Source: an uncultured Pelagibacteraceae bacterium (GTDB lineage Bacteria > Pseudomonadota > Alphaproteobacteria > Pelagibacterales > Pelagibacteraceae). From it: a stretch of DNA of 55,991 nucleotides. The stretch covers positions 1 to 55,991 of the forward strand of contig CABXCB010000002.1 of assembly GCA_902510635.1 (NCBI GenBank), written 5' to 3'. Positions 11,244-21,214 of this stretch are shown one piece after another. The notes beneath the pieces are model-generated. The model worked only from the letters and a program-made list of their open reading frames with translations. It was not told the origin of the DNA and made no database searches. Numbering within the stretch: position 1 is the stretch's first letter; every line of letters begins with the position of its first letter. The position numbers and the translations under genes are program-made.

Positions 11244-12415
11244 CTATCAATTTCCCCAAAAACTACATCCATAGAACCTAGTACAGCTGGTACATCTGCT
11301 AACATATGACCTTTAATTAAATAATCCATTGCTTGTAAATGTGAAAATCCTGGTGCTCTTATTTTACATTTATATGGTTTATTTGATCCATCTGAAATTA
11401 AATAAACTCCGAATTCTCCTTTTGGGGCTTCAACTGCAGTGTATATTTCATCTTTCTTAACTCTGTAGCCCTCTGTAAACAATTTAAAATGATGAATTAA
11501 AGCCTCCATCGATTCTTTTAATTCTTTTTTTGGTGGAGGGCTTATTTTTCCATCAAGTGATTTTATGGGACCACTTGGCATTTTTACTAAACATTGGTTT
11601 ATAATATCTACACTTTCTTTCATCTCTTCGATCCGGCATAAATATCTATCGTAACAATCACCATTTTTGCCAATTGGTATTTTAAAATCAAGTTGGTCAT
11701 AGCATTCGTAAGGTTGGGATTTTCTTAAATCCCAAGGAATACCTGACCCTCTAAGCATTACTCCTGAAAAAGAATAATCTAAAGCGTCTTGTTTTGAAAC
11801 AATTCCAATATCTACATTTCTTTGCTTAAATATTCGATTATCGGTTAAAAGAGTTTCCAGATCATCTATGACTTTTGGAAAATTTTGACAAAATTTTGCT
11901 ATATCATCACTTAAACCTCTAGGTAAATCTTGATGGACCCCTCCTGTTCTAAAATAATTCGCATGTAATCTTGAGCCTGAAACTCTCTCATAAAAAGTCA
12001 TTAAGGTTTCTCTTTCTTCAAAACCCCATAGAGAAGGCGTTAATGCTCCAACATCTAATGCTTGAGTAGTTATATTTAGAATATGGCTTAATATTCTTCC
12101 AATTTCGCAATACATTACTCTAATAAATTGTGCTCTAATAGGAACTTCAATATTTAAAATTTTTTCAATAGCAAGAGCAAATGCATGTTCTTGATTCATT
12201 GGGGCAACATAATCAAGTCTATCAAAATAAGGTAATGCCTGAAGATAAGTTTTATTTTCAATTAATTTTTCTGTTCCTCTGTGTAATAGTCCAATGTGTG
12301 GATCTGCGTGCTCGACTATTTCACCATCTAATTCTAGAATAAGTCTTAACACACCATGAGCTGCAGGGTGCTGTGGTCCAAAATTTAAATTTAACGTTTT
12401 TTTTTCTTTAGGCAT
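11240..12415 (-). CDS. nuoD: NADH-quinone oxidoreductase subunit D (49 kDa)
   Basis: This subunit is related to the large subunit of NiFe hydrogenases and forms the quinone site with NuoB. The 391-residue product begins with the conserved [16 protein letters not shown] segment, whose histidine lies in the quinone pocket. It continues with [14 protein letters not shown] and ends with the DPVFGEIDR-type terminus (here VVFGEIDR). The hydrogenase metal cysteines are absent, as expected for the family. It overlaps nuoC by 1 bp and nuoE by 4 bp. Confidence 0.98.
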   Translation of the reverse strand: MPKEKKTLNLNFGPQHPAAHGVLRLILELDGEIVEHADPHIGLLHRGTEKLIENKTYLQALPYFDRLDYVAPMNQEHAFALAIEKILNIEVPIRAQFIRVMYCEIGRILSHILNITTQALDVGALTPSLWGFEERETLMTFYERVSGSRLHANYFRTGGVHQDLPRGLSDDIAKFCQNFPKVIDDLETLLTDNRIFKQRNVDIGIVSKQDALDYSFSGVMLRGSGIPWDLRKSQPYECYDQLDFKIPIGKNGDCYDRYLCRIEEMKESVDIINQCLVKMPSGPIKSLDGKISPPPKKELKESMEALIHHFKLFTEGYRVKKDEIYTAVEAPKGEFGVYLISDGSNKPYKCKIRAPGFSHLQAMDYLIKGHMLADVPAVLGSMDVVFGEIDR

Positions 12416-13005
12416 TATTTTTTAGTTTGATTTTTAATATATTCTGTTCCTTCCCATGGACTTTCGTAGTCAAAATTTCTGTAATTTTGTTCTAATTTAA
12501 CTGGTTCATAAACAACTTTTTTTTTATCCTCGCTGTACCTAACTTCATTATGCCCTGTCAAAGGAAAATCTTTTCTTAATGGGTGTCCTACAAATCCATA
12601 ATCGGTTAAAATTCTTCTTAAATCTGGATGATTTTTAAATTTGACCCCATACATATCAAAAACTTCTCTCTCCATCCAATTAGATGAAGGAAAAAGTGAG
12701 GTTAATGAGGTAATAATTTCATTTTCGTTAATAAAAAAATCTATAAGAACTCTAGAATTAAATTCATGACTTAACAGTAAATAAACAAGTTTAAAACGTT
12801 TTTCATTTTGTGGATAATCAACCGCAGTTATATCAATTAATTGTTTAAACTTAGTGTCATTATTGTTTTTTAAGAATAAAACTACTTCTAATAAATTTTC
12901 ATTTTCTATATTAATGCAAATATGATTATGATTAATTTTTGTACTTTTAATTTTAGTTGTAAGTTCTGAATTAATTTTTTTTTCTAAACTACTCAAAGTA
13001 TTCAT
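12415..13005 (-). CDS. nuoC: NADH-quinone oxidoreductase subunit C (30 kDa)
   Basis: This peripheral-arm structural subunit of complex I packs against NuoD. It has 196 residues. The family signature [33 protein letters not shown] is visible from about residue 110 to 150. It is a separate gene here, not fused to nuoD as in E. coli. It starts at ATG 4 bp after the nuoB stop codon and overlaps nuoD by 1 bp. Confidence 0.97.
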   Translation of the reverse strand: MNTLSSLEKKINSELTTKIKSTKINHNHICINIENENLLEVVLFLKNNNDTKFKQLIDITAVDYPQNEKRFKLVYLLLSHEFNSRVLIDFFINENEIITSLTSLFPSSNWMEREVFDMYGVKFKNHPDLRRILTDYGFVGHPLRKDFPLTGHNEVRYSEDKKKVVYEPVKLEQNYRNFDYESPWEGTEYIKNQTKK

Positions 13006-13009
13006 AAAC

Positions 13010-13531
13010 TTATCTTTCTAAAGAACCTTTGTTTCTTATTTTTTTTTGTAGTTGCAATATTCCATAAAGAAGTGCTTCTGCAGATGGAGGGCATCCAGGT
13101 ACATAAATATCAACTGGTACAATTCTATCACAACCTCTAACTACAGAGTATGAATAGTGATAATAGCCGCCACCATTTGCACAGCTTCCCATTGAAATTA
13201 CATATCTCGGTTCTGGCATCTGATCATAAACTTTTCTTAAAGCAGGAGCCATTTTATTTGTTAAAGTGCCAGCAACTATCATAACATCAGATTGTCTAGG
13301 CGACCCCCTAGGGGCCGCACCAAATCTTTCTAAATCATATCTAGGCATTGATGTATGCATCATTTCAACTGCACAGCAAGCAAGACCAAAAGTCATCCAG
13401 TGTAAAGATCCAGCTCTTGCCCAATTAACTAAATTATCGAATGATGTTGTAATAAAACCGTTGTCGCTAAAATCTTTAGCAAGTTGTTTGAATTCTTCAG
13501 GTATTTGATTTATTTTTTCTGAATTTGTCAT
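13010..13531 (-). CDS. nuoB: NADH-quinone oxidoreductase subunit B (cluster N2)
   Basis: This subunit holds 4Fe-4S cluster N2, the electron donor to quinone. The 173-residue protein contains the adjacent cysteines Cys52-Cys53 in [12 protein letters not shown], Cys117 in [16 protein letters not shown], and Cys147 in [12 protein letters not shown], the complete set for N2. It lies 4 bp after nuoA and 4 bp before nuoC. No anomalies were seen. Confidence 0.98.
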   Translation of the reverse strand: MTNSEKINQIPEEFKQLAKDFSDNGFITTSFDNLVNWARAGSLHWMTFGLACCAVEMMHTSMPRYDLERFGAAPRGSPRQSDVMIVAGTLTNKMAPALRKVYDQMPEPRYVISMGSCANGGGYYHYSYSVVRGCDRIVPVDIYVPGCPPSAEALLYGILQLQKKIRNKGSLER

Positions 13532-13534
13532 AAT

Positions 13535-13903
13535 TTATTCCCAATCAAGAGCACCTTTTTTCCATTCATAAACAAAACCAACTGTTAAAATAAAAAGAAA
13601 TATCATCATTGATATAAAACCTAAGAAACCAATGTTTCCTAATGAAATTGCCCATGGAAATAAAAAAGCTATTTCTAAATCAAAAATGATAAATAAAATT
13701 GCCACTAAATAGAATCTTACATCAAATTCCATTCTTGAATCATTAAAAGGCTCAAATCCACATTCATAAGAAGAAAGTTTTTCAGGATCAGGTTTATTAG
13801 GTGATAAAGCAAAATTAACTATAATGAATAAACAACTTAACCCCAAAGCAATTATTAAAAAAATAATTATTGAAAAATAGTCTTTTAAAAAATCCGCAAG
13901 CAT
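13535..13903 (-). CDS. nuoA: NADH-quinone oxidoreductase subunit A
   Basis: This is the first gene of the nuo operon. The protein is a three-helix membrane subunit of about 122 residues with the conserved loop [36 protein letters not shown] near residues 43-80; its Cys and acidic residues are hallmarks of this subunit. The frame opens at a GTG at 13906, directly followed by ATG at 13903; the ATG is preferred. About 95 bp separate it from the upstream tRNA-Asp gene, and this gap probably holds the operon leader. Confidence 0.96.
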   Translation of the reverse strand: MLADFLKDYFSIIIFLIIALGLSCLFIIVNFALSPNKPDPEKLSSYECGFEPFNDSRMEFDVRFYLVAILFIIFDLEIAFLFPWAISLGNIGFLGFISMMIFLFILTVGFVYEWKKGALDWE

Positions 13904-13964
13904 CACATATTCTATATATAATCTTTTGAATTAAATGAAAGTGGAGTTAAAGTCACATTTTCTT

Positions 13965-13988
13965 GGTTATTTATAACAAATAATAACC
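13965..13988. repeat. Inverted repeat between tRNA-Asp and nuoA
   Basis: A perfect 7-bp inverted repeat (GGTTATT at 13965-13971, AATAACC at 13982-13988) with a 10-base spacer begins 14 bp after the 3' end of tRNA-Asp, in the leader of the nuo operon. No clear T-run follows it on the minus strand, so it is a poor intrinsic terminator. It could be an operator half-site pair or an RNA-processing hairpin separating the tRNAs from the nuo message. Its function is inferred only. Confidence 0.35.
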
Positions 13989-14001
13989 GTTATCGTATTG
14001 A

Positions 14002-14078
14002 TGGCGGGAGTGAAGGGACTCGAACCCTCGACCTATCGCGTGACAGGCGATCGCTCTAACCAACTGAGCTACACCCCC
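14002..14078 (-). tRNA. tRNA-Asp (anticodon GTC)
   Basis: Read on the minus strand, the 77-base gene starts GGGGGTGTAGCTCAG and folds into a full cloverleaf. The acceptor stem GGGGGTG pairs with CACTCCC (one G-T pair), the anticodon loop contains GTC, the T arm carries GGTTCGAGTCC, and CCA is encoded. It lies six bases from tRNA-Val, so the two are probably one transcript, between lon and the nuo operon. Confidence 0.97.
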
Positions 14079-14084
14079 GAGTTT

Positions 14085-14160
14085 TGGTGGGCAGTAAAGG
14101 ACTCGAACCTTTGACCCCCTCGGTGTAAACGAGATGCTCTACCAACTGAGCTAACCGCCC
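14085..14160 (-). tRNA. tRNA-Val (anticodon TAC)
   Basis: This 76-base gene reads GGGCGGTTAGCTCAGTTGG from its 5' end. Acceptor stem GGGCGGT pairs with ACTGCCC, the anticodon loop holds TAC, the T arm holds AGGTTCGAGTCCT, and the 3' CCA is encoded. UAC can decode all valine codons by wobble, which suits a small tRNA set. It lies just upstream of tRNA-Asp and downstream of lon on the same strand. Confidence 0.97.
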
Positions 14161-14208
14161 AAAAACAGGCTACTAATACAACAAGGGAGAGTTAATGTAA
14201 ATTGTTAA

Positions 14209-16596
14209 TTACTGAATGCTAGCTTGAGATTTTTGATCTTTATCAGTTTTTGAAATATTTTCTACTTCAGTCCATTCAACTCTTTTTAATTCATTTTTAA
14301 GAGCTATTTTTAATACTTCATCAACACTTTCTACTACACTAATTTTTATATCTTCACGAACTTTTTTTGGAATATCAACTAAATCTTTTTCATTTTCTTT
14401 TGGAATAATGACTTGTTTAATTCCTGCTCTATGAGCTGCTAATAATTTTTCTTTTAAGCCACCAATAGGTAGGACTTGTCCTGTAATTGTGACCTCTCCA
14501 GTCATGGCTATATGTTTAAAAACTGGATTATTTGTAATTGATGAAACTATAGATGTAACCATTCCAATTCCTGCCGAGGGTCCATCTTTTGGCGTTGCTC
14601 CTTCGGGTACATGAATATGAAAATCTTTTTTTTCAAATAAAGGTGGAATAATTCCATACTCTAAACTTTTTGATCTAACAAATGATTTAGCAGCCTTAAC
14701 AGATTCTTGCATTACGTCGCCAAGTTTTCCTGTTATTTGCATTCTGCCTTTTCCCGGCATATGGACAGTTTCTATTTTTAAAATTTCTCCACCAAATTCA
14801 GTCCATGCTAACCCTGTCACTATCCCTACTTTATCTTCTGACTCAACTTCTCCATATTTAAATTTTTTAACACCTAAAAAATCATTTAAATTACTATCAT
14901 TAACATTTACTTTTTTCTCTTCACCACTAACTACTTTTTTGACTACTTTTCTTGCAACTTTTGATATTTCTCTTTCTAAGTTTCTAACTCCAGATTCTCT
15001 AGTATAACTTCTTATAATTGCTTTAATGGTTCCATCTACAATTTCTAATTCTTGATCTCTTACACCGTTCTCTTTAATTTGTTTAGGTAATAGATATTTA
15101 TTAGCTATATTTATTTTTTCATCTTCAGTATAACCAGGTATTCTAATTACTTCCATTCTATCCAATAGAGGAGGTAAAATATTTAAAGTGTTAGCAGTAG
15201 TAACAAACATTACATCTGAAAGATCATAATCAACTTCTAAATAATGATCATTAAAAGTTGTGTTTTGTTCAGGATCAAGAGCTTCAAGAAGAGCAGAAGA
15301 TGGATCACCCCTATAGTCATTTCCTACTTTATCTATTTCATCTAAAAGTATTAAGGGATTTTTTGTTCCAGCTTTTTTCATTAATTGAATTATTTTTCCT
15401 GGTAATGAGCCAATGTATGTTCTTCTATGACCTCTTATTTCTGCTTCATCTCTTACACCACCTAAAGACATCCTAACAAATTGTCTATTTGTAGCTTTAG
15501 CAATAGATTTTCCAAGAGAAGTTTTTCCAACACCTGGAGGGCCAATTAAACATAGTATAGGACCTTTAATTTTTTCCATTCTTTTTTGAACTGCCAAAAA
15601 TTCGATAATTCTTTCCTTAACTTTTTCCAAACCATAATGATCATCATCTAAAGTTTTCATTGCTTTGTTTAAATCAATATCTATTTTATCTTTTTTGTAC
15701 CAAGGTAGATCTATCATCCAGTCAAGATAATTTCTAATTACCGTTGCCTCCGCTGACATTGGACTCATATTTTTTAGTTTTTTTAGTTCAGACATGCATT
15801 TCTTTTGAACTTCTTTTGGCATTTTTGCTTTTTGAATAGCTTTGTTTAAATTCGTAGTTTCATCTTTACCATCTTCAATCTCGCCTAATTCCTTTTGAAT
15901 AGCCTTTAACTGCTCATTTAAATAATATTCTCTTTGAGTTTTTTCCATTTGGGTTTTTACTCGACCTCTAATTCTTTTTTCGACACCAATTATACTAGTT
16001 TCATTTTCCATTATTTTAATGACACCATTTAATCTTTTTTTAACATCTTGAGTTTCAAAAATTTGTTGTTTTTCAGAAATTGTTGAGTTCATATGAGAAG
16101 CAATATTATCCGCAATTTTAGATGGATCTTTTAATTCTTTAATGCTTGTAATTACTTCAGAAGATATTTTCTTATTAATTGATGTAAGCTTTTCTAATCT
16201 TCGTATTGCAGTAGTAGATAGAGGCATTAAATCCTCATCTTTGGAAATTACATCATTGTATTGTTCATATGTACAAGTGATAAACTTATCGTCATCATTA
16301 AAATCAAGTATTTTTACTCTTTTAATTCCCTCAACCAAAACTTTTACTGTACCATCAGGTAATTTTAAAAGTTGAAGTATGTTGCTTTCGCAACCATACA
16401 TAAATATGTCCGTTTTTTTTGGATCATCTACTTCAGAATTCTTTTGTGTAACTAAAATAATTTTTTTATTATTTTTCATGACTTCATTTAATGCTGTTAT
16501 AGATTTATCTCTGCCAACAAATAAGGGAATTACCATACTAGGAAAAACAATTATGTCCCTAAGGGGTAATAGTGGTGATGTATGTTTGACTTCCAT
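14209..16596 (-). CDS. lon: ATP-dependent Lon protease
   Basis: This is a cytoplasmic hexameric AAA+ serine protease that degrades misfolded and regulatory proteins. The 795-residue chain has the N-terminal substrate-binding domain (SPLLPLRDIIVFPSMVIPLFVGR), the AAA+ module with Walker A GPPGVGKTSLGKSIA and Walker B LILLDEIDK, and a C-terminal protease domain. The catalytic serine lies in KDGPSAG (about residue 674) and the lysine in GGLKEKLLAA (about residue 715). A charged C-terminal extension of about 25 residues is probably flexible. It is downstream of clpX on the same strand. Confidence 0.98.
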   Translation of the reverse strand: MEVKHTSPLLPLRDIIVFPSMVIPLFVGRDKSITALNEVMKNNKKIILVTQKNSEVDDPKKTDIFMYGCESNILQLLKLPDGTVKVLVEGIKRVKILDFNDDDKFITCTYEQYNDVISKDEDLMPLSTTAIRRLEKLTSINKKISSEVITSIKELKDPSKIADNIASHMNSTISEKQQIFETQDVKKRLNGVIKIMENETSIIGVEKRIRGRVKTQMEKTQREYYLNEQLKAIQKELGEIEDGKDETTNLNKAIQKAKMPKEVQKKCMSELKKLKNMSPMSAEATVIRNYLDWMIDLPWYKKDKIDIDLNKAMKTLDDDHYGLEKVKERIIEFLAVQKRMEKIKGPILCLIGPPGVGKTSLGKSIAKATNRQFVRMSLGGVRDEAEIRGHRRTYIGSLPGKIIQLMKKAGTKNPLILLDEIDKVGNDYRGDPSSALLEALDPEQNTTFNDHYLEVDYDLSDVMFVTTANTLNILPPLLDRMEVIRIPGYTEDEKINIANKYLLPKQIKENGVRDQELEIVDGTIKAIIRSYTRESGVRNLEREISKVARKVVKKVVSGEEKKVNVNDSNLNDFLGVKKFKYGEVESEDKVGIVTGLAWTEFGGEILKIETVHMPGKGRMQITGKLGDVMQESVKAAKSFVRSKSLEYGIIPPLFEKKDFHIHVPEGATPKDGPSAGIGMVTSIVSSITNNPVFKHIAMTGEVTITGQVLPIGGLKEKLLAAHRAGIKQVIIPKENEKDLVDIPKKVREDIKISVVESVDEVLKIALKNELKRVEWTEVENISKTDKDQKSQASIQ

Positions 16597-16638
16597 TACC
16601 TAAATATGGATATTAAATCGAGTTTTGCAATAGAAAAT

Positions 16639-16656
16639 TATAGCTTATTAGCTATA
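16639..16656. terminator. Short hairpin just downstream of clpX
   Basis: A perfect inverted repeat (TATAGCT, 4-base loop, AGCTATA) lies immediately after the clpX stop in the 61-bp gap before lon. On the minus strand it is followed by ATTTTC, giving a short U-rich tail. With only two G-C pairs per arm it is weak, so it is more likely an attenuator or mRNA-end stabiliser than a full terminator. Confidence 0.4.
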
Positions 16657-16657
16657 T

Positions 16658-17923
16658 TTAAGCCGCAGACGTTTTTTCTGTCTTCGATTTAGCTTCTTTG
16701 GAGAGTATTATTAGTGGGTCATTTTGACCTTTGGCTGATCCCGCATCTACAATAACTTCATCTACATTTTCTTGACCAGGTAAATCAAACATTGTTTTCA
16801 AAAGTATACTTTCTAGAATTGACCTTAATCCTCTTGCTCCAGTTTTTTTATTAATTGCTTTTTGGGCAATCTCTTTAATTGCGTTATCTTTAAATGTTAA
16901 TCTAACACCCTCCAATTTAAATAGTTCTTTATATTGTTTAATTAACGAATTTTTTGGTTCACTTAATATTTTAATTAAAGATTTTTCATCCAAATCTTCT
17001 AAAGTTGCATTTATTGGAAGTCTACCAATGAATTCTGGAATTAATCCATATTTTAATAAATCTTCAGGTTCAAGTCCTTTCATCCATTCACCTATTTTTT
17101 TATCAGCAACACTTTTAACTTCTGCTCCAAATCCAATCGATGAACCTTTGTCTCTTTGAGAAATAATTTTATCTAATCCTGCAAAAGCCCCACCACAAAT
17201 AAATAATATATTGGTAGTATCAACTTGTAAAAATTCTTGTTGTGGATGCTTTCTTCCACCTTGAGGGGGCACACTAGCAACTGTACCTTCCATTATTTTT
17301 AATAGAGCTTGCTGCACTCCTTCACCTGAAACATCTCTTGTGATAGATGGATTTTCTGATTTTCTACTTATCTTGTCTACTTCATCAATATATACGATAC
17401 CTCTTTGAGCTTTTTCTACATTGTAATCAGCTGACTGTAAGAGTTTTAAAATAATATTTTCAACATCTTCACCAACATAACCAGCTTCTGTTAAAGTTGT
17501 AGCATCAGCCATTGTAAAAGGTACATCTAAAATTCTTGCTAAAGTTTGAGCTAACAACGTTTTACCACATCCCGTTGGACCAAGTAATAAAATATTTGAT
17601 TTTGCAAGTTCTACTGTTTTGCTAGTTTTATTTTCATAATTAAGTCTTTTATAATGATTGTGTACAGCTACAGATAAAACTTTTTTTGCATAACTTTGAC
17701 CAATTACGTAATCATCTAAAACTTTACATATTTCTTTTGGAGAAGGTAAGCCATCTTGGTGTTTTACAAATGTATCTTTATTTTCTTCTTTAATAATGTC
17801 CATACATAATTCAACACACTCATCACAAATAAACACCGTTGGACCAGCTATAAGTTTTCTGACTTCATGTTGACTTTTGCCACAAAAAGAACAGTAAAGA
17901 ATATTTTTATTATGTGTTGTCAT
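16658..17923 (-). CDS. clpX: ATP-dependent Clp protease ATP-binding subunit ClpX
   Basis: This AAA+ unfoldase feeds substrates to ClpP. The 421-residue protein starts with a four-cysteine zinc-binding domain (Cys11, Cys14, Cys33, Cys36). It continues with Walker A GPTGCGKT at about 115-122, Walker [11 protein letters not shown] near 175, the pore-loop region and the sensor region [18 protein letters not shown]. The C-terminal subdomain with [11 protein letters not shown] is present. It is placed between clpP and lon in the order tig-clpP-clpX-lon that is common in Proteobacteria. Confidence 0.98.
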   Translation of the reverse strand: MTTHNKNILYCSFCGKSQHEVRKLIAGPTVFICDECVELCMDIIKEENKDTFVKHQDGLPSPKEICKVLDDYVIGQSYAKKVLSVAVHNHYKRLNYENKTSKTVELAKSNILLLGPTGCGKTLLAQTLARILDVPFTMADATTLTEAGYVGEDVENIILKLLQSADYNVEKAQRGIVYIDEVDKISRKSENPSITRDVSGEGVQQALLKIMEGTVASVPPQGGRKHPQQEFLQVDTTNILFICGGAFAGLDKIISQRDKGSSIGFGAEVKSVADKKIGEWMKGLEPEDLLKYGLIPEFIGRLPINATLEDLDEKSLIKILSEPKNSLIKQYKELFKLEGVRLTFKDNAIKEIAQKAINKKTGARGLRSILESILLKTMFDLPGQENVDEVIVDAGSAKGQNDPLIILSKEAKSKTEKTSAA

Positions 17924-18011
17924 AATTTTTATTACGAATCAATTTTATCACTCTATTACATTTAACTTAATTAAATCAAGTATAGGTTGTGGAAAAACTA
18001 TATATAGTAAA

Positions 18012-18620
18012 TTAATCTCTATTAACCACTACTTTATCTAAAAGTCCAAACTCTTTTGCTTTTTCTGGACTCATAAAATTATCTCTCTCAAGAGCAGTTT
18101 TAATTTCGTCTGGTGATTTGTTTGTGTGTTTAGAATAAATTTCATTTAATCTTTTTTTTAAAGACAAAACTTCGTTTGCATGAATTTCAATATCAGTTGC
18201 TTGACCTTGAAAACCTGCGGATGGTTGATGAACCATAATTCTAGAATTAGGAAGAGAAAATCTTTTTCCTTTTGTCCCAGCAGCTAGTAAAAAAGATCCC
18301 ATACTTGCTGCTTGACCTATACACAATGTTGATACATCTGGTTTAATATATTGCATAGTATCGTATATTCCTAATCCTGCTGTAACTAAACCTCCTGGGC
18401 TGTTTATATAAAGAGAAATTTCTTTTTTTGGATCTTCGGACTCCAAAAATAAAAGTTGTGCTGTTATTAATGATGCTACATTATCATTAATTGGTCCAAC
18501 CACAAAAACCACCCTCTCTTTTAATAATCTTGAGTAGATATCGTAAGCTCTCTCTCCTCTGCTTGATTGTTCAACAACCATTGGGATAAGTGTATTAAGA
18601 TGTTCAGGTATTTTATTCAT
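18012..18620 (-). CDS. clpP: ATP-dependent Clp protease proteolytic subunit ClpP
   Basis: This serine peptidase forms a tetradecameric chamber docked to ClpX. The 202-residue protein has the complete catalytic triad: Ser106 in [14 protein letters not shown], His131 in MVHQPSAG, and Asp180 in [11 protein letters not shown]. The conserved LYINSPGG segment is near residue 70. The start is the ATG giving [18 protein letters not shown], typical of alphaproteobacterial ClpP, with little or no propeptide. It lies 32 bp after tig. Confidence 0.98.
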   Translation of the reverse strand: MNKIPEHLNTLIPMVVEQSSRGERAYDIYSRLLKERVVFVVGPINDNVASLITAQLLFLESEDPKKEISLYINSPGGLVTAGLGIYDTMQYIKPDVSTLCIGQAASMGSFLLAAGTKGKRFSLPNSRIMVHQPSAGFQGQATDIEIHANEVLSLKKRLNEIYSKHTNKSPDEIKTALERDNFMSPEKAKEFGLLDKVVVNRD

Positions 18621-18652
18621 AAGCCGATTCGCTTTACTTATACAACTTGTGA

Positions 18653-20092
18653 TTACTTATTGCTAACTTTTTTTGCTTTTGATGACTTTTTTGATGTAGT
18701 TTTTGTTTTTTTTTGACTTAATTCTTTTTTTGATAAAGAGCTTTTTTTATCAGTCGAATGATCATGATTATGATCATGGCTATGCTGTTCTTTTATAAGT
18801 TTTTCATTTTCTTCCTTTAAAAGTTTCTCAGCTTGTTCTTTTGTAATTTCTTTTAAGCTAGGTTTAGCTTTTAATTTAATTTGCTTTAAAATTTTTTCTT
18901 CATAGAGTTGTCCTCTGAGATTACTTAGAACAGAAGGATTGCTTTGGTAATATTCTTGTAACATTTTTTCTTGTCCGGGCATCATTCTAAGTTGTTTTTG
19001 TATTTCTGATTGCATCTCTTGTTCATTTACATTGATTTTATTTTGTTCACCAAATTCATTTAATATCAAACCTGTTTTAATTCTTTTTATTGCCTTTTTT
19101 TCAATATCGTTTTTATTTTTATTTAACTCTTCTTCTTTCATTCCTTGAGATAATATTTTAATTTCTTGTTCTTTTAAATTTTCAGGAATTTCTTCTAACT
19201 TAATTTTTTCTATTTCATTTAATAACTGTCTGTTACTAAGTGCGTCTAAAGAATTTTTGTATTCCTCATTTATTTGTTTAGTAATTAAATCTTTTAAATC
19301 TTTTAAATCTTTTGCACCAAGATTCTTTGCAAAATCATCATCGATTTTTACTTCTTTAGCCTTTTTTACAGCTGTTATTGTGCATATAAAAATCGCTTTC
19401 TTCCCAATTAATTCTTTTTCTGGAAAATTTTCAGGTAAATTAACTTCTACATTAGCTTCGTCATTCTTTTTTAATTTTAAAAGTTGCTTATCAAAACCTT
19501 GAATAAATAAATCTTTTCCAAGTTCCAACTGAGTATTTTTTCCCTCATTGCCTTTAAAATCTTTTCCATCTACCGTAGCTTTATAATCAAAGACAACAAG
19601 ATCTCCTTCATTAGCAACTTTTGCAGGATCTACTTCTTCAAAATTTTTTTGCGATTTAGCAATATCCTGAATTCTTTTTTCTGTTTCTTTGGGTTCTATT
19701 TTAACTTTATAATCATCAAATTTTATATTTTGTAAATTTTTAATATCTATCTTTGGAAGTTCAGTTACTGAAATTATATATTCTAAATCTTTATCTTCAC
19801 CATAAATTTTTAAATCAATCTTTGGTTGACCCGCAGGTTTAATTTTATTTTCTTGAAGAGCCTTGGTACTTGTATCTTTTAAAACTTTATCTAAAACTTC
19901 ACCAAATATCGCTTGACCAAATTGTTTTTTTAAAATTTCCCTAGGTACTTTCCCTGGACGAAAACCTTTTAGAGTTACTGTATTTTTAACTTCCTCATAT
20001 TTTTCATCCATATATGAAGAAATAGTTTTTTTATCTATAAAAACTTTTAGATCTTTGTTTAACCCTTTTTTATTTTCTATTGTAACTTTCAT
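18653..20092 (-). CDS. tig: Trigger factor, ribosome-associated chaperone
   Basis: This chaperone and peptidyl-prolyl isomerase binds nascent chains at the ribosome exit tunnel. The 479-residue protein has the N-terminal ribosome-docking signature [17 protein letters not shown] near residue 45. An FKBP-like domain follows ([19 protein letters not shown] near 165, and [17 protein letters not shown]), then the helical C-terminal domain. The tail is unusual: an alternating His/Asp stretch at about 437-445 and then about 30 Lys/Ser residues. It starts 9 bp after tRNA-Leu and leads the tig-clpP-clpX run. Confidence 0.97.
   Translation of the reverse strand: MKVTIENKKGLNKDLKVFIDKKTISSYMDEKYEEVKNTVTLKGFRPGKVPREILKKQFGQAIFGEVLDKVLKDTSTKALQENKIKPAGQPKIDLKIYGEDKDLEYIISVTELPKIDIKNLQNIKFDDYKVKIEPKETEKRIQDIAKSQKNFEEVDPAKVANEGDLVVFDYKATVDGKDFKGNEGKNTQLELGKDLFIQGFDKQLLKLKKNDEANVEVNLPENFPEKELIGKKAIFICTITAVKKAKEVKIDDDFAKNLGAKDLKDLKDLITKQINEEYKNSLDALSNRQLLNEIEKIKLEEIPENLKEQEIKILSQGMKEEELNKNKNDIEKKAIKRIKTGLILNEFGEQNKINVNEQEMQSEIQKQLRMMPGQEKMLQEYYQSNPSVLSNLRGQLYEEKILKQIKLKAKPSLKEITKEQAEKLLKEENEKLIKEQHSHDHNHDHSTDKKSSLSKKELSQKKTKTTSKKSSKAKKVSNK
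19287..19313. repeat. Three tandem copies of a 9-bp unit inside tig
   Basis: The unit AAATCTTTT occurs three times in a row. Read in the tig frame it encodes a K-D-L triplet repeated three times within the trigger factor. The 9-bp period keeps the frame. It is a local slippage-type repeat without an evident regulatory role. Confidence 0.8.
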
Positions 20093-20101
20093 AAAATATT
20101 A

Positions 20102-20186
20102 TGGTAGGCGAGAAAGGACTCGAACCTTCACAGCTTGCACTATTGGTTCCTAAGACCAACGCGTCTACCAATTCCGCCACTCGCCC
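20102..20186 (-). tRNA. tRNA-Leu (anticodon TAG)
   Basis: This 85-base class II tRNA reads GGGCGAGTGGCGGAATTGG from the 5' end. Acceptor GGGCGAG pairs with CTCGCCT, the anticodon stem TTGGT/ACCAA encloses CTTAGGA (anticodon TAG), a long variable arm is present, the T arm holds GGTTCGAGTCC, and CCA is encoded. It is immediately upstream of tig on the same strand. Confidence 0.96.
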
Positions 20187-20264
20187 AATTTAAAAGGTTT
20201 TATATATTATAGATCTCATTTGTCCAATTAGAATAATAGTGTAAAACATGATAAATATATAAAA
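20187..20264. promoter_or_regulatory. Divergent promoter gap, tRNA-Leu/tig versus DUF1289/UDG
   Basis: This 78-bp A+T-rich gap separates the minus-strand tRNA-Leu-tig-clpP-clpX-lon block from the plus-strand DUF1289 gene, so it must hold start signals for both directions. The stretch TTATATATTATAG at about 20200-20212 resembles overlapping -10 boxes. No clear -35 element or operator could be assigned. Confidence 0.35.
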
Positions 20265-20513
20265 ATGATTATTTCACCTTGTATAAGTATTTGTAAAACA
20301 GACCCTGTTTCTGGTTATTGTTATGGCTGTGGAAGAAGTAATGAAGATAAAATAATGTGGAAGGATGAAAAAACTACTGACGAATGGAAAAAAAATAATC
20401 TTCAAGAAATAGAAAGTAGATTAAAAGGTTGGCAATTAGAAAGCTTTAAAGAGTCATATAATCATAAGATTGAGAGTGGCATATCTTTATTCAAAAAAAA
20501 AAATCTAAAATAA
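20265..20513 (+). CDS. DUF1289 family small cysteine-rich protein
   Basis: This 82-residue protein opens with the DUF1289 signature I-SPCISICKTDPVSGYCYGCGRS (four cysteines at about residues 6, 10, 19 and 22), which in this family probably binds a metal or cluster. The motif is followed by a helical, charged segment with conserved tryptophans (DEWKKNN near residue 45). The biochemical role is unknown. It lies 3 bp upstream of the uracil-DNA glycosylase gene and probably shares its transcript. Confidence 0.85.
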   Translation: MIISPCISICKTDPVSGYCYGCGRSNEDKIMWKDEKTTDEWKKNNLQEIESRLKGWQLESFKESYNHKIESGISLFKKKNLK

Positions 20514-20516
20514 AAA

Positions 20517-21209
20517 ATGACTTTAAACAGTCAAATTAGAAACCTAAATAAAAAAATTATTGCGTGTAAAAAATGTAAAAGACTAAAAAATTTTAGAGAA
20601 AAAATTGCAAGTGAAAAAAGGAAACAATATATAAATGAAAATTACTGGGGGAAACCAATAACTGGATTTGGAGATTTAAAAGGTAAAATTCTATTAGTTG
20701 GACTCGCACCAGCAGCTCACGGAGGTAATAGAACTGGCAGAGTTTTTACAGGAGATAGGTCAGCTGAATTTTTATATAAATGCTTACATAAAGCAAAAAT
20801 GTCTAATCAATCTACTTCAAAAAATAAAAATGATGGTTTAAAACTTTATAACTCATATATTACAACTGCTTTAAAATGTGTGCCTCCAGGTGACAAGCCC
20901 ACTTTTGAAGAACTTAAAACTTGTTTTAACTATTTTAAAGAAGAGATAGATTTGCTTAAAAATGTTAAAGTTATTATTGCTCTTGGTAAAATAGCTTTTG
21001 ATGCTTGTATTAAATTTTATAAAGAAAATTATCCCTTTAATAATAAAAATTTCTTATTTAAGCATGGTGCAAAATATGAATTACCTGATAAAAAAATATT
21101 AATTGGCTGTTATCATCCAAGTCCAAGGAATGTGAATACTAAAAAAATTGATGTAAATAAAATGGTTAAATTATTTAAAAACTCAAAAAAAATATTACTT
21201 AAAATATAA
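20517..21209 (+). CDS. Uracil-DNA glycosylase, family 5 (UDGb-like)
   Basis: This is a base-excision repair enzyme that removes uracil and other deaminated bases from DNA. The 230-residue protein carries the family-5 motif A GLAPAAHGGNRTGRVFTGD at about residues 62-80 and motif B HPSPRNVNT near the C terminus. It has a Cys17-x2-Cys20 pair with further cysteines in LKCVPPGD and LKTCFNYF, as expected for the 4Fe-4S cluster of this family. The motif A form differs from family 4. It probably belongs to an operon with the DUF1289 gene and the small membrane peptide that follows. Confidence 0.9.
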   Translation: MTLNSQIRNLNKKIIACKKCKRLKNFREKIASEKRKQYINENYWGKPITGFGDLKGKILLVGLAPAAHGGNRTGRVFTGDRSAEFLYKCLHKAKMSNQSTSKNKNDGLKLYNSYITTALKCVPPGDKPTFEELKTCFNYFKEEIDLLKNVKVIIALGKIAFDACIKFYKENYPFNNKNFLFKHGAKYELPDKKILIGCYHPSPRNVNTKKIDVNKMVKLFKNSKKILLKI

Positions 21210-21214
21210 AAATA

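Noticed and set aside
15258..16603. Several 70-80-codon plus-strand frames opposite lon
   Set aside because: All lie within the intact lon coding sequence and translate into Leu/Phe/Ser-rich strings without motifs or ribosome-binding sites.
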